Shown: positions 1 to 7,296, counted from the stretch's first letter. The stretch is 36,100 bases of DNA from Chromobacterium alticapitis (GCF_002924365.1 NZ_PQWB01000175.1:1-36100); one strand, 5' to 3'. Numbers and translations: made by a program. The notes: generated from the sequence alone by a model not told the origin.

Positions 1-735
1 CAATGCCTTGTCGGGCAGTCCATTGGCCAAATTGCGCAAGGCCGATCGCTGGCTGAGCTATGCCCAAGCGCTGCAGGATGGCTTGACCGTGCGGGCAGCG
101 GCGCGCGCATGCGGCATTAGCAAGAACACGGCTTTCTTGTGGCGCCATCGCTTCTTGCATCGCGCATCAGACCACCTGGCGACGCAGGCCCGGGGGATCG
201 TCGAAGTGGATGAGACCTTCATCCTGGAATCATTCAAAGGGCAGCGACACCTCCCACGCGTGTCGCGCCAGCGGGATGGCGTTGGCCAAACCCGGGGAGC
301 CGGACCGGATCAGATTCCCATCATGGTGGTGCGGGACCGAGAGGGGCATACGGCGGACTTCAAGTTGAAGAGGCTCAATGGCGCTCATGTGGCAGCGGCT
401 TTAGCCCCCTTGGTGGATAGCGATGCCATCCTGTGTTCGGACGGCGCCGCCGTGTACTCGACCTTTGCCAAGCAACATGGCATCACCCATCAAGTCGTGC
501 ATGCCAAGGCGGGACAGCGGGTACGCGAGGGGGCGTTCCATATCCAGCATGTGAATGCCTACCATAGCCGCTTGAAGGTTTGGATGGCGCGATTCCACGG
601 GGTTGCCACCAAATACCTTGAGCACTATTTGGGATGGCGACGGATGCTGGAGCGCTATCAGCAAACCATTCAGCCTTGCCACTGCTTGCAGGAGGCGGTG
701 GGGCGTCCCTTGCAACACATTATTGGGACATAGCC
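1..735 (+). mobile_element. IS1595-family insertion sequence, right part (left end outside window)
   Basis: The segment carries most of an IS1595-type transposase and appears to end just after its stop codon. Bases 720-735 read, in reverse complement, GGCTATGTCCCAATAA, which I take as the terminal inverted repeat; the left copy lies outside the window, so this cannot be confirmed here. The AT-rich octamer directly after it fits the 8-bp target duplication known for this family. Family assignment rests on the transposase; the exact right boundary is inferred. Confidence 0.75.
2..733 (+). CDS. IS1595-family (ISXO2-like) transposase, 5'-truncated by window edge
   Basis: DDE-type transposase for movement of the flanking element. 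The frame is open to the left edge and begins mid-protein with the family-typical stretch [18 protein letters not shown], so the N-terminal zinc-ribbon part lies outside the window. A helix-turn-helix-like segment follows ([23 protein letters not shown]). The catalytic domain shows the first acidic residue in VEVDETF, the second in LCSDGAAVY, and the family-typical region [15 protein letters not shown] with N/H in place of a canonical Glu spacing. It ends in GWRRMLERY as in IS1595 relatives. A TTG at 8 is not taken as a true start, because the homologous region continues upstream. No internal stop or frameshift is seen in the visible part, so the element may be recent. Confidence 0.85.
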   Translation, partial: NALSGSPLAKLRKADRWLSYAQALQDGLTVRAAARACGISKNTAFLWRHRFLHRASDHLATQARGIVEVDETFILESFKGQRHLPRVSRQRDGVGQTRGAGPDQIPIMVVRDREGHTADFKLKRLNGAHVAAALAPLVDSDAILCSDGAAVYSTFAKQHGITHQVVHAKAGQRVREGAFHIQHVNAYHSRLKVWMARFHGVATKYLEHYLGWRRMLERYQQTIQPCHCLQEAVGRPLQHIIGT

Positions 736-743
736 TTATAAAA
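736..743. repeat. Candidate 8-bp target-site duplication of the IS1595 element
   Basis: The octamer TTATAAAA sits between the inferred right end of the IS and the ATG at 747. IS1595 elements duplicate 8 bp, often AT-rich, on insertion. The matching copy would lie left of the window. This is inference from position and composition. Confidence 0.35.
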
Positions 744-746
744 GCC

Positions 747-1262
747 ATGCTGCTAGTCCCTGCCGATTTCTACCCTCCCCGCCAAGTCTGTTTCGCAGAT
801 TTCCAATTGGATGTGCTGGGGCCTGACCATGCCCAGGCGGACCACCAGGCCGTGCAGGCCAACGCAGACGCCATCCGCCATGTATTCGGCCCGGACAATC
901 ATTGGCCGCCCGCCGACATTGGCTTTAAGGAAAATCTGGCTGATCTGCAGCGTCATTTTGATGAGTTCGAGCAAGGCGTGGCTTTCGCCTACTGCCTGCT
1001 ATCGCCGGACAAGCAGGGCTATCTGGGCTGCTTGTATATCAAGCCCATCAAATCTCGGCAGGAAAACGACTGGCGCAAACTGCGTTTTCAGGCTCAAGCG
1101 TTTTTATGGCTCAGCGCCGGAGACAAGCCCTTGCCCGCGGATCAAGCCGTGACGACAGTACAAAACTGGCTGGCCCAAGACTGGCCTTTTGCCGCTGTCG
1201 CCTGGCCAGGCCGGGAGATGAGCTGGGATGCGTGGCTCGCCACCGAACCCATCACGCCTTGA
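747..1262 (+). CDS. GNAT-like N-acetyltransferase family protein
   Basis: A 171-residue protein resembling an uncharacterised GNAT-like family. The visible signature is an N-terminal LDVLGPDHAQADHQAV, then FKENLADLQRHFDEFEQG, then the core strand pair with GYLGCLYIKP. The substrate is unknown. The frame stays open upstream into the IS, but I chose ATG 747 because it is the first Met beyond the inferred insertion site and family-like sequence begins soon after. No good Shine-Dalgarno sequence precedes it. The insertion ends about four bases before this ATG, so the original promoter, RBS and possibly first codons may have been displaced. Expression now may depend on the element. Confidence 0.7.
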   Translation: MLLVPADFYPPRQVCFADFQLDVLGPDHAQADHQAVQANADAIRHVFGPDNHWPPADIGFKENLADLQRHFDEFEQGVAFAYCLLSPDKQGYLGCLYIKPIKSRQENDWRKLRFQAQAFLWLSAGDKPLPADQAVTTVQNWLAQDWPFAAVAWPGREMSWDAWLATEPITP

Positions 1263-1413
1263 GCCGTTAACAAAAGATCTTTCCATCCGCATTGAAAGAA
1301 ACAACTACGCCGCACTGGATCAACCGGTCGGTCCCGCGGTCCATCTGGCTGGCGTCAATAAGGATGGCTCCATTGAGTATTTCTACGCTATCGATTTACA
1401 CCCAAAGGACTGA
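1263..1413 (+). pseudogene. Possible remnant or unrecognised small coding frame
   Basis: An open frame runs through this gap and ends in the TGA at 1411-1413. It reads protein-like (for example HLAGVNKDGSIEYFYAIDL) but has no convincing start codon or RBS. Base composition is less GC-rich than the neighbours. It could be the C-terminal remnant of a lost gene or chance. I do not recognise a family. Confidence 0.25.
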
Positions 1414-1417
1414 AGCC

Positions 1418-1621
1418 ATGCCCTACATCAACGTGCAAATCACCGCCGGCGCGACGCGTGAACAAAAAGCCGCGCTGGTGAAAGACATCGCCGACTCGCT
1501 GGTTCGTCATTTAGGCAAAAAACCGGAGCACACGCATATCGTGATCCAGGAGATCGCCGTGGAGAACTGGGACTATGCCGGACAGCTGACAGACGACTGG
1601 CAGCGCCAGCACTCCACCTGA
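1418..1621 (+). CDS. 4-oxalocrotonate tautomerase family enzyme
   Basis: A 67-residue tautomerase-superfamily protein. The initiator Met is followed directly by proline (MPYINVQITAG), and Pro-1 after Met removal is the catalytic general base of the family. The size matches the short 4-OT subunits that assemble as hexamers. The sequence continues with the family pattern REQKAALVKDIADSLVRHLGK and the C-terminal ENWDYAGQ region. The physiological substrate cannot be deduced, since many relatives act promiscuously on 2-hydroxymuconate-like enols. The hydrolase gene starts 24 bases downstream on the same strand, so co-transcription is likely. Confidence 0.85.
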   Translation: MPYINVQITAGATREQKAALVKDIADSLVRHLGKKPEHTHIVIQEIAVENWDYAGQLTDDWQRQHST

Positions 1622-1645
1622 ACCGCCCAAACCAAGGAGCGCGCC

Positions 1646-2389
1646 ATGCGGCTTCACCATCGCCATATAGCCGGCGCAGCGGACCTGCCCTGCCTTGTAT
1701 TCCTGCACGAGGGGCTAGGTTGCGACGCGATGTGGAAGGACTTTCCTGACCAGCTATGCCGGGCGACGGCCTCGCCCGGCCTGGTCTACGACCGGCAGGG
1801 CTACGGCAAGTCCGACCCGCTCTCCCGCCCGCGCGCCATCCACTACCTGCACGAATACGCGCTGGTCGAGCTGCCTCTGTTGCTGCAATCCCTGCTGCCC
1901 GATCGCGACTACATCCTGGTCGGCCACTCCGATGGCGGCAGCATCGCGCTGCTGCATGCGGCGGAGCAGCCCGCACGCCTCAAAGGCGTCATTGCAGTCG
2001 CCGCCCACGTCTTCGTCGAAGACCTCACCCTGGCGGGAATACGCCAGGCGCGGGACGCCTGGCATGCCGGCAAGCTGGCCGGATTGGCCCGTCATCATGG
2101 CGACAAGACTGAGGCGCTGTTCCATGCCTGGGCCGATACCTGGCTCAGCCCCGGTTTCGCCCACTGGAACATCGAATACGCATTGCCGTCGATAAGCTCC
2201 CCGCTGCTGGCCATGCAAGGCGCGGGCGATCAATACGGCAGCGCGGCGCAATTGGACGCCATCGCCGGCCAGTCCCGCCGCGGCCGGCAGGCGCTGCTGC
2301 CGGATTGCGGCCATAGCCCGCACCTGGAATCGCCGCAAGCCGCGCTGGCGGCAATGGCTGACTTCATCCTCAACCTGGCCGCCGCCTAA
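1646..2389 (+). CDS. Alpha/beta hydrolase
   Basis: A 247-residue cytoplasmic alpha/beta-hydrolase-fold enzyme without a signal peptide. The oxyanion-hole segment HEGLG is at residues 21-25. The nucleophile elbow GHSDGG places Ser95. The acid is probably Asp195 (QGAGDQYG), and the catalytic His is His223 in CGHSPHLE. A strand followed by YDRQGYGKSD near residues 48-57 is typical of the family. The substrate is unknown; the adjacent tautomerase weakly suggests catabolism of a ring-cleavage-like or ester compound, but that is inference. It lies between the tautomerase and a GNAT gene with short spacers, suggesting one transcript. Confidence 0.85.
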   Translation: MRLHHRHIAGAADLPCLVFLHEGLGCDAMWKDFPDQLCRATASPGLVYDRQGYGKSDPLSRPRAIHYLHEYALVELPLLLQSLLPDRDYILVGHSDGGSIALLHAAEQPARLKGVIAVAAHVFVEDLTLAGIRQARDAWHAGKLAGLARHHGDKTEALFHAWADTWLSPGFAHWNIEYALPSISSPLLAMQGAGDQYGSAAQLDAIAGQSRRGRQALLPDCGHSPHLESPQAALAAMADFILNLAAA

Positions 2390-2403
2390 ACGAAAGACCA
2401 CGC

Positions 2404-2937
2404 ATGCTATTCACCGAGATGCCCATACTCGACCATCCCCAGGCTCTCCTGCGCCCGCTGCGGCTGGATGACATCCAGGCCTGGCATGACTACCTGACGC
2501 AGGAGCGGGTCTATCAGCACACCAGCTGGAACGTGAAATCGCCGGATGATCTGGAGCACTACGCCTGGCAGTCAGAACCGTTCACCGACAGCAGCGCGCT
2601 GCGTTTCGCCATCGCCGACAAGGATAGCGACCGCCTGCTCGGCACCGCCGGCTTCCACACTGTCGCGCCAGTCAACGCCAGCGCCGAGTTGGCGTATGAC
2701 CTGTCGCCCGCCGCCTGGGGCCGCGGCATCGCCATGGCCGCCTGCGCCAGCCTGCGGCGATGGGGGCACGGCCATATCGGCCTCGCCCGCATCCAGGCCA
2801 CAGTGCTGCCAGCCAACCAGCGCTCCATCCGCGTGCTGGAGCGCTGCGGCTTCGAACGGGAAGGCCTGCTGCGCAGCTACCGCAAGGTGCGCGGCTCATC
2901 GCGGGATTTCTGGATGTACAGCCATGTCGCGGGCTGA
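2404..2937 (+). CDS. GNAT acetyltransferase, RimJ/RimL-like
   Basis: A 177-residue GNAT of the RimJ/RimL type, a group that transfers acetyl from acetyl-CoA to protein N-termini or small amines. It opens with the typical LRPLRLDDIQAWHDYL. It has the acetyl-CoA-binding motif region SPAAWGRGIAMAAC near residues 101-114, followed by ARIQATVLPANQRSIRVLERCGFEREGLLR, which is diagnostic of this subfamily. Ribosomal protein, antibiotic or metabolite substrates are all possible. It begins 14 bases after the hydrolase gene. Confidence 0.88.
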   Translation: MLFTEMPILDHPQALLRPLRLDDIQAWHDYLTQERVYQHTSWNVKSPDDLEHYAWQSEPFTDSSALRFAIADKDSDRLLGTAGFHTVAPVNASAELAYDLSPAAWGRGIAMAACASLRRWGHGHIGLARIQATVLPANQRSIRVLERCGFEREGLLRSYRKVRGSSRDFWMYSHVAG

Positions 2938-2998
2938 CCGCGCCGGTTCTAGCGGCACGCGCTATATTGACAATCATTCACTATCTGCCGGACATGCC

Positions 2999-3793
2999 AT
3001 GCGTCCGTTTCCGCCAGGCTGGCGCAAAGCGGCGCTGTGCCTCGCCCTGCTGAGCCTGAGCGCGCTGGCCAGAGCGTCCCTGCCGACCACCGTCAAGATT
3101 TGCGAGGGCGAGGAAGAATGGCCGCCCTTCACCTACTTCAGCCGCGTCAACGGCAAAGCGGGGACGGAGGTCACTGGCTTCTCGGTCGACTTCGTCAAGC
3201 TTCTGCTGGCGAAGAAAGGCATCGCGGCGACAATAGACATGATCCCGTGGAAACGCTGCCAACAGGAAGTGGCCGATGGCCGCTACGACATGCTGCTCAA
3301 TGCCACAGAAAATGAAGAACGCGAGCGGCTGTACTGGGTTAGCGACGCCTATTACCAGCTGACCGGCATCGCCTTCTACGCCAGCAGCCGCACGCCGCCG
3401 CGGCTGGACAAACTGGAAGATCTGCGCCGCTACAAGATATGCGGCATTCGCGGCTACACCTACGACAATTACGGGCTGTCCGTGGGACAGGTGGACCAAG
3501 GCTCTGCCAATGTCGCCATGGCCATGGGCAAGCTGCTGCTGGATCGCTGCGACTTATTTCTCAACAATCGCGAAATCATGGCTGGCATGCACGCCATAGG
3601 CGCGGAGGACTATCTGCGCGATCCGCACTTCGCCTACCTCAAGGTGCCGGGCCTGCATCCCCCGCGCTTCCACATGATGATCAGCCGCAAACCGCCCTAC
3701 GCCCTGGAGCTGAAAACGCTGATCGACAAGGGCATACGCGACATGGAGAAAAGCGGCGTGGCCGAGCGCTTGCGAAAGCGCTATCTCGAATAG
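2999..3793 (+). CDS. Periplasmic solute-binding protein, SBP_bac_3 family
   Basis: A 264-residue exported binding protein. The N-terminus has a cationic start and hydrophobic core ending in a likely signal-peptidase site (ALARA|S near residues 24-28). The mature part has the family-3 pattern: EEWPPFTYF, TGFSVDFVKLLLAKKG, WKRCQQEVADGRYDML, then a hinge and FAYLKVPGL. These proteins bind amino acids or related polar compounds in the periplasm. No permease or ATPase gene is adjacent, so it may be an orphan binding protein serving a distant transporter or a sensor. The ATG at 2999 was chosen because it starts the signal peptide; the frame is open far upstream but only as a shadow of the GNAT gene. 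Confidence 0.85.
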   Translation: MRPFPPGWRKAALCLALLSLSALARASLPTTVKICEGEEEWPPFTYFSRVNGKAGTEVTGFSVDFVKLLLAKKGIAATIDMIPWKRCQQEVADGRYDMLLNATENEERERLYWVSDAYYQLTGIAFYASSRTPPRLDKLEDLRRYKICGIRGYTYDNYGLSVGQVDQGSANVAMAMGKLLLDRCDLFLNNREIMAGMHAIGAEDYLRDPHFAYLKVPGLHPPRFHMMISRKPPYALELKTLIDKGIRDMEKSGVAERLRKRYLE

Positions 3794-3875
3794 CCCGGCC
3801 AATTGCATGCAGGCAGATTCATGATGAAAACGTGCTAGGCTGCCGGCTTAGACCGCAACGCCAAGGGAAATCCGC

Positions 3876-4298
3876 ATGATCAAACTCGCCGTCCAAGACG
3901 TGGAAATCGAACGCTGCTTCGCCGTGATGCGCCAATTAAGGCCGCACCTGCAAGCCGAAACCTTCGTCGCCACCGTGCGCGAGATGATGGGCCAAGGCTT
4001 CCAACTGGCCTTTCTGCAAGACAGCGACGCCATCGCCTGCGTGGCAGGCTTCCGCATCCAGCATTCGCTAGTCGCCGGCAAGAATTTATACGTGGACGAC
4101 CTCGCCACCGACGAAGCCCAGCGCTCCTCCGGGCACGGCGCCGCCATGATGGCCTGGCTGCGCCAGCTGGCCAAAGACGCAGGCTGCAACGAGATCCACC
4201 TGGACTCAGGCGTGCAGCGCCACCGCGCCCATCGCTTCTACCTGAACCGTAACATGGACATCGTCGCCCATCATTTTTCGGAACGGCTCAATGATTGA
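3876..4298 (+). CDS. GNAT family N-acetyltransferase
   Basis: A 140-residue single-domain GNAT. The acetyl-CoA loop region is recognisable as LATDEAQRSSGHGAAMMAWL (around residues 76-95), which replaces the usual Q/RxxGxG/A with RSSGHGAA. It is followed by the strand CNEIHLDSGVQRHRAHRFYL, typical of the GNAT C-terminal half. The substrate is unknown. Its 3' end overlaps the start of the GrpB-family gene by eight bases, implying translational coupling. Family-level call is firm; specific function is not. Confidence 0.85.
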   Translation: MIKLAVQDVEIERCFAVMRQLRPHLQAETFVATVREMMGQGFQLAFLQDSDAIACVAGFRIQHSLVAGKNLYVDDLATDEAQRSSGHGAAMMAWLRQLAKDAGCNEIHLDSGVQRHRAHRFYLNRNMDIVAHHFSERLND

Positions 4299-4866
4299 AA
4301 TCGTTCCGCACCAAGTCAGTTGGGCGGCCGAGTTTGAAATTGTCGCGGCTAGATTGCGCGCCGCGATGGGCGAGCAGGCGCTGCGCATAGACCACATCGG
4401 TTCCACTGCGGTGCGGGGCTTGGCCGCCAAGGATGTCATCGACGTGCAACTCACGGTGGCGGAATTGAGCGAAGACATGGCCGGTTTGCTAAGCGCGGCC
4501 GGCTTCCCGCGCAAGCCGTTCAACCGAGACCATCTGCCGCCGGGATGCGACGATGCCCCGCGGCAATGGGAGAAATTTTTCTTCCGCGAGCCGGCAGGCC
4601 AGCGCCGAACCCATATCCACGTGCGCCGCGCCGGCGGCGCCAATCAGCGCTACGCCCTGCTGTTCCGCGACTATCTGCGGAGCCATCCGGGCATGGCGGA
4701 CGCCTACGGCGAGCTGAAACGGCGGCTGGCGGCCCATCTGGCCGACCCGAACAGCTACCCGGACGTCAAAGATCCAGCAGTGGACCTGATCTATCTGGCG
4801 GCGGAACAGTGGGCGGCGCAAACCGGCTGGCGGCTGGACCGCTGCCCGGCAACGGCCCCAGCCTGA
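4291..4866 (+). CDS. GrpB family protein (nucleotidyltransferase-like, UPF0157)
   Basis: A 191-residue GrpB/UPF0157 protein. Family hallmarks are visible: VPHQVSWAAEFE at the N-terminus, then IDHIGSTAVRGLAAKDVIDVQLTV (residues 31-54), which is the GS-x-A-V-x-G-L-x-x-K-D-x-x-D nucleotidyltransferase-like core. HIHVRRAGG and LLFRDYLRSHP follow. Members belong structurally to the nucleotidyltransferase fold, but the reaction is unknown. The start overlaps the preceding GNAT gene by eight bases, and no separate promoter is apparent. Confidence 0.88.
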   Translation: MIEIVPHQVSWAAEFEIVAARLRAAMGEQALRIDHIGSTAVRGLAAKDVIDVQLTVAELSEDMAGLLSAAGFPRKPFNRDHLPPGCDDAPRQWEKFFFREPAGQRRTHIHVRRAGGANQRYALLFRDYLRSHPGMADAYGELKRRLAAHLADPNSYPDVKDPAVDLIYLAAEQWAAQTGWRLDRCPATAPA

Positions 4867-4923
4867 CAGCCCCGTGACATCAACACTGCTGACACAAGCT
4901 GACAGCGCCGCGGCTTAACCTTG

Positions 4924-4953
4924 CGAAGCGCCGGGACGCATCCCGGCGCTTCG
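4924..4953 (+). promoter_or_regulatory. Perfect 13-bp stem-loop in the leader of the DJ-1/PfpI gene
   Basis: Bases 4924-4936 are the exact reverse complement of 4941-4953, leaving a four-base loop (CGCA). No T-run follows on either strand, so it is a poor intrinsic terminator as it stands. It ends 22 bases before ATG 4976 and just upstream of its AAGGAAA ribosome-binding site. It could end transcription of grpB with help, protect mRNA, or control translation. Confidence 0.6.
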
Positions 4954-4975
4954 ACCATGAACAGCAAGGAAACCC

Positions 4976-5548
4976 ATGAAACGCGCCGTCACCATCATCA
5001 CCGAGAATTTTTCCGACTGGGAAACCGCCCTGATCAACTCGTCGCTGCGCGTCTATTACGGCTGCGACGTGCGCTTCGCCGCGCCAGGCGGCAAACCCGT
5101 CACATCGTCCGGCGGACTAATGGTAACGCCGCACCTGGCGCTGGAGGACATTCAGCTGGACGGACTGGACCTGCTGATTGTCTGCGGCGGCGCCATCTGG
5201 CGAACAGCGCAGGCGCCTGACTTGGACCAATTGCTTGCGGCAGCCCGCGAAAAGGGCGTCGTCGTCGCCGGCATCTGCGACGGCACCCGTCCGCTGGCGC
5301 AGGCCGGCCTGCTGAACGACCCGCGCCACACCTCAAACGCGGCGGACAATCTGTCTCTGCCGGGCTATGCCGGCGAGGCGCGCTACCAGGACGTGCCGCA
5401 CGCCATCGGCGACCGCGGCGTGATCACCGCCCCCGGCACCGCCCCGGTCAGCTTCATGGCGCGGATACTGGCGGCGCTCGGCATGGGCGGCGCCGATCTG
5501 GACGCCTACTTGGCGCAGCATGCCGCGGAACACGGCAAGCCGGCTTAA
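4976..5548 (+). CDS. DJ-1/PfpI family protein (class I glutamine amidotransferase-like)
   Basis: A 190-residue DJ-1/PfpI superfamily protein. The nucleophile elbow is GICDGTRPLA with Cys101, and an acidic partner typical of the family lies near Glu16 (SDWETAL). The strand LLIVCGGAIW precedes the elbow. Relatives act as glyoxalases, deglycases, chaperones or proteases, and sequence alone does not settle which. It resembles the YdeA/YraA-like group more than ThiJ. ATG 4976 follows AAGGAAACC. The convergent WYL regulator gene overlaps its last four bases. Such regulator/DJ-1 neighbours often form a regulatory pair, but control of this gene by the regulator is inference. Confidence 0.85.
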   Translation: MKRAVTIITENFSDWETALINSSLRVYYGCDVRFAAPGGKPVTSSGGLMVTPHLALEDIQLDGLDLLIVCGGAIWRTAQAPDLDQLLAAAREKGVVVAGICDGTRPLAQAGLLNDPRHTSNAADNLSLPGYAGEARYQDVPHAIGDRGVITAPGTAPVSFMARILAALGMGGADLDAYLAQHAAEHGKPA

Positions 5549-6234
5549 ACCGGAGCGGCGATGCCCAGCCGCTGCCGCCACTCCTTGAGCAGCGCCTGGC
5601 GGCGGCGCGGGTAGCGCTCGTCCACGCCCTCGCACAGCAAGATTCGGTCGCAGCGGAAATGGCGAAAATCCTGCCGCAGCTCGCACCAGGCGGCCAGCAC
5701 CTGCACCTTCTCGAAAAAGCCCAGCGCGAACGGCCATACCACGCGCCGGCTGTCGCCGCCGTTGACATCCCGATAAGACAAGACCAGCTTGCGCTGCTGG
5801 CGGATGGCGTCGCGCAGCGCGGCCATGTCCACGGCGATGCCCGGCGACTCGGCCGGCCCCACCAGCAACGTCTCGTCCTCCAGCCGGCGCCGCAGATCAT
5901 CCGGCAGCACCGCGGCCACCTTGGCCAGCGCGTTGCCGGCGGCGTCCGCCAGGCGCGGATCGGCCCGCTTCTCCACCCAGCGCATGCCCAACACCAGCGC
6001 CTCGATCTCTTCCTCGGAAAACATCAAGGGCGGCAACATGAAACCCGGCCGCAGCAAGTAGCCCATTCCCGGCTCGCCGGCGATGTCCGCGCCCTGCAGC
6101 TGCAGGCTGGCTATATCGCGGTAGACGGTGCGCACGCTGACGTCCAGCTCGTCGGCCAGCGTCTGCGCCGTCACCGGCAGCCGATATCGGCGCAGCAGCT
6201 GCAACAAGTCAAGCAGGCGTTCGGAACGCGCCAT
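5545..6234 (-). CDS. YafY-type transcriptional regulator (HTH_11 + WYL domain)
   Basis: A 229-residue DNA-binding regulator. The N-terminal winged HTH (residues 1-55) has the pattern RSERLLDLLQLLRRYRLPVTA, LADELDVSVRTVYRDIASL and MGYLLRPGF. The C-terminal WYL-like domain (about 135-225) contains LVLSYRDVNGGDSRRVVWPFALGFFEKVQVLAAWCELR, where the usual W-Y-L signature appears as the variant VLAAWCELRQDFRHFRCDRI. WYL domains sense ligands, including nucleic-acid or nucleotide compounds in some relatives. Its stop overlaps the convergent DJ-1 gene by four bases. Downstream of the MetAP gene on the same strand (spacer 3 bases), it probably shares that transcript. Confidence 0.88.
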   Translation of the reverse strand: MARSERLLDLLQLLRRYRLPVTAQTLADELDVSVRTVYRDIASLQLQGADIAGEPGMGYLLRPGFMLPPLMFSEEEIEALVLGMRWVEKRADPRLADAAGNALAKVAAVLPDDLRRRLEDETLLVGPAESPGIAVDMAALRDAIRQQRKLVLSYRDVNGGDSRRVVWPFALGFFEKVQVLAAWCELRQDFRHFRCDRILLCEGVDERYPRRRQALLKEWRQRLGIAAPV

Positions 6235-6237
6235 GGC

Positions 6238-7029
6238 TCAGCCTATCGCCGGGTAGCCGTGCAAACCATCCGGCCACGGCGTCAGCACTTCGTAGCCATT
6301 CTCAGTGACAGTCACCATGTGCTCCCACTGCGCGGACCACGAGCCATCCTGCGTCACCACCGTCCAGCCGTCGCCCAGCTGTCGGGTGGCGGCCTTGCCG
6401 GCATTGATCATGGGCTCGATGGTGAACACCATGCCCGGCTTCAGCTTCAAGCCTATTCCAGGGCGGCCGTAATGCAGCACCTCCGGCTCCTCGTGATAGA
6501 CCCGGCCTATGCCGTGGCCGCAGTATTCGCGCACCACGCTGAAACCCGCCCCTTCCGTGATGGTCTGGATCGCGTGACCGACGTCGCCCAATGAAGCGCC
6601 GGGCCGCACGGCTCGGATGCCGGCTACAGTCGCGTCGTAGCAAGTTTCCACCAGCCGCCTCGCCTCCGGCGACGGCTCGCCGACGAAGAACATCCGGCTG
6701 CTGTCGCCATGCCAGCCGTTCTTGATCACCGCCACGTCGATATTGATGATGTCGCCTTCATTCAGGATATGATTGGGCGACGGAATGCCGTGGCACACCA
6801 CCTGATTGACCGAGGCGCAAATGGTCTTGGGATAACCGTAATAACCGACATTGGCCGGCTTGGCCTTCTGCACCTTGACGATGTGCTCATGGCAGCGCGC
6901 ATCCAGCTCTTCCGTGCTGACGCCGGGCTTCACATGCTCGCCTATCATGGCCAGCAACTCCGCCACCAGCTTGCCCGCCTCGCGCGCCTTGGCCACTTCG
7001 GCCGGAGACTTGATCACCACCCGGCTCAT
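6238..7029 (-). CDS. map: Type I methionine aminopeptidase
   Basis: A 263-residue cytosolic metallopeptidase that removes N-terminal Met from nascent proteins. All dinuclear-metal and catalytic residues of type I MetAP are present: His80 (VVCHGIP), Asp98 (INIDVAV), Asp109 (WHGDSSRMF), His172 (YCGHGIGRVYHEEPEVLHY), Glu205 (TIEPMINAG) and Glu236 (AQWEHMVTV). The length matches E. coli Map. It is not beside rpsB/tsf, the usual site of the housekeeping gene, so it may be a second copy. Its start codon overlaps the upstream ParD-like gene by four bases, and the WYL regulator follows three bases after its stop. Both indicate a three-gene operon read leftward. Confidence 0.93.
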   Translation of the reverse strand: MSRVVIKSPAEVAKAREAGKLVAELLAMIGEHVKPGVSTEELDARCHEHIVKVQKAKPANVGYYGYPKTICASVNQVVCHGIPSPNHILNEGDIINIDVAVIKNGWHGDSSRMFFVGEPSPEARRLVETCYDATVAGIRAVRPGASLGDVGHAIQTITEGAGFSVVREYCGHGIGRVYHEEPEVLHYGRPGIGLKLKPGMVFTIEPMINAGKAATRQLGDGWTVVTQDGSWSAQWEHMVTVTENGYEVLTPWPDGLHGYPAIG

Positions 7030-7253
7030 CGCGTCTCCTCCGTCGCTTGACGCTGCAGATCGAGTCCCGCGCCCTCCTGGCTGGCGCGCAGCAACAGCTG
7101 GCAGATGTCGTTGTAACGCAGTTCCGGATGCAGCTCGGCCAGCATGCCTATGCGCAGCCAGTGCTCGGCCTGGGAGTTGATGGAACGGCTCAGCGCCTCG
7201 CTGGCGGTGCGCAGATTGTCATGCATCTGCTCGGAAATCTTGACGATGCCCAC
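7026..7253 (-). CDS. ParD-like family protein (antitoxin-like, ribbon-helix-helix)
   Basis: A 75-residue protein matching the ParD_like family: VKISEQMHDNLRTASEALSRSINSQAEHWLRIGMLAELHP is its core. The S-R-S-I-N-S-Q-A-E-x-W segment is typical of ribbon-helix-helix antitoxin-like proteins. The start is a GTG at 7253 with a strong GGAGG six bases upstream. No RelE/ParE toxin gene is nearby; the only coupled partner is the methionine aminopeptidase gene, overlapped by four bases. An AT-rich dyad 21-43 bases upstream could be its own operator. DNA binding and autoregulation are inferred from the fold; no toxin-neutralising role is shown. Confidence 0.8.
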   Translation of the reverse strand: MGIVKISEQMHDNLRTASEALSRSINSQAEHWLRIGMLAELHPELRYNDICQLLLRASQEGAGLDLQRQATEETR

Positions 7254-7273
7254 GGCTCGCCTCCAATAAACGT

Positions 7274-7296
7274 TTAATATATAAAACGTATATTAA
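7274..7296. promoter_or_regulatory. AT-rich dyad, candidate operator of the ParD-like/map operon
   Basis: TTAATATA (7274-7281) and TATATTAA (7289-7296) are perfect inverted repeats separated by seven bases. A second palindrome, AAACGTTT, lies at 7268-7275, and a reverse copy of ACGTTT (AAACGT) is at 7284-7289. The site overlaps the predicted -10 of the leftward promoter, the usual place for an autorepressor of the ribbon-helix-helix type. Confidence 0.5.

Noticed and set aside
2967-2972. Perfect TTGACA upstream of the solute-binding protein gene
   Set aside because: No -10-like hexamer follows at 16-18 bases, and the start codon is too close.
5659-6594. 311-codon plus-strand frame
   Set aside because: It is antisense to the WYL regulator and map genes, rich in His/Gln/Arg with no domain.
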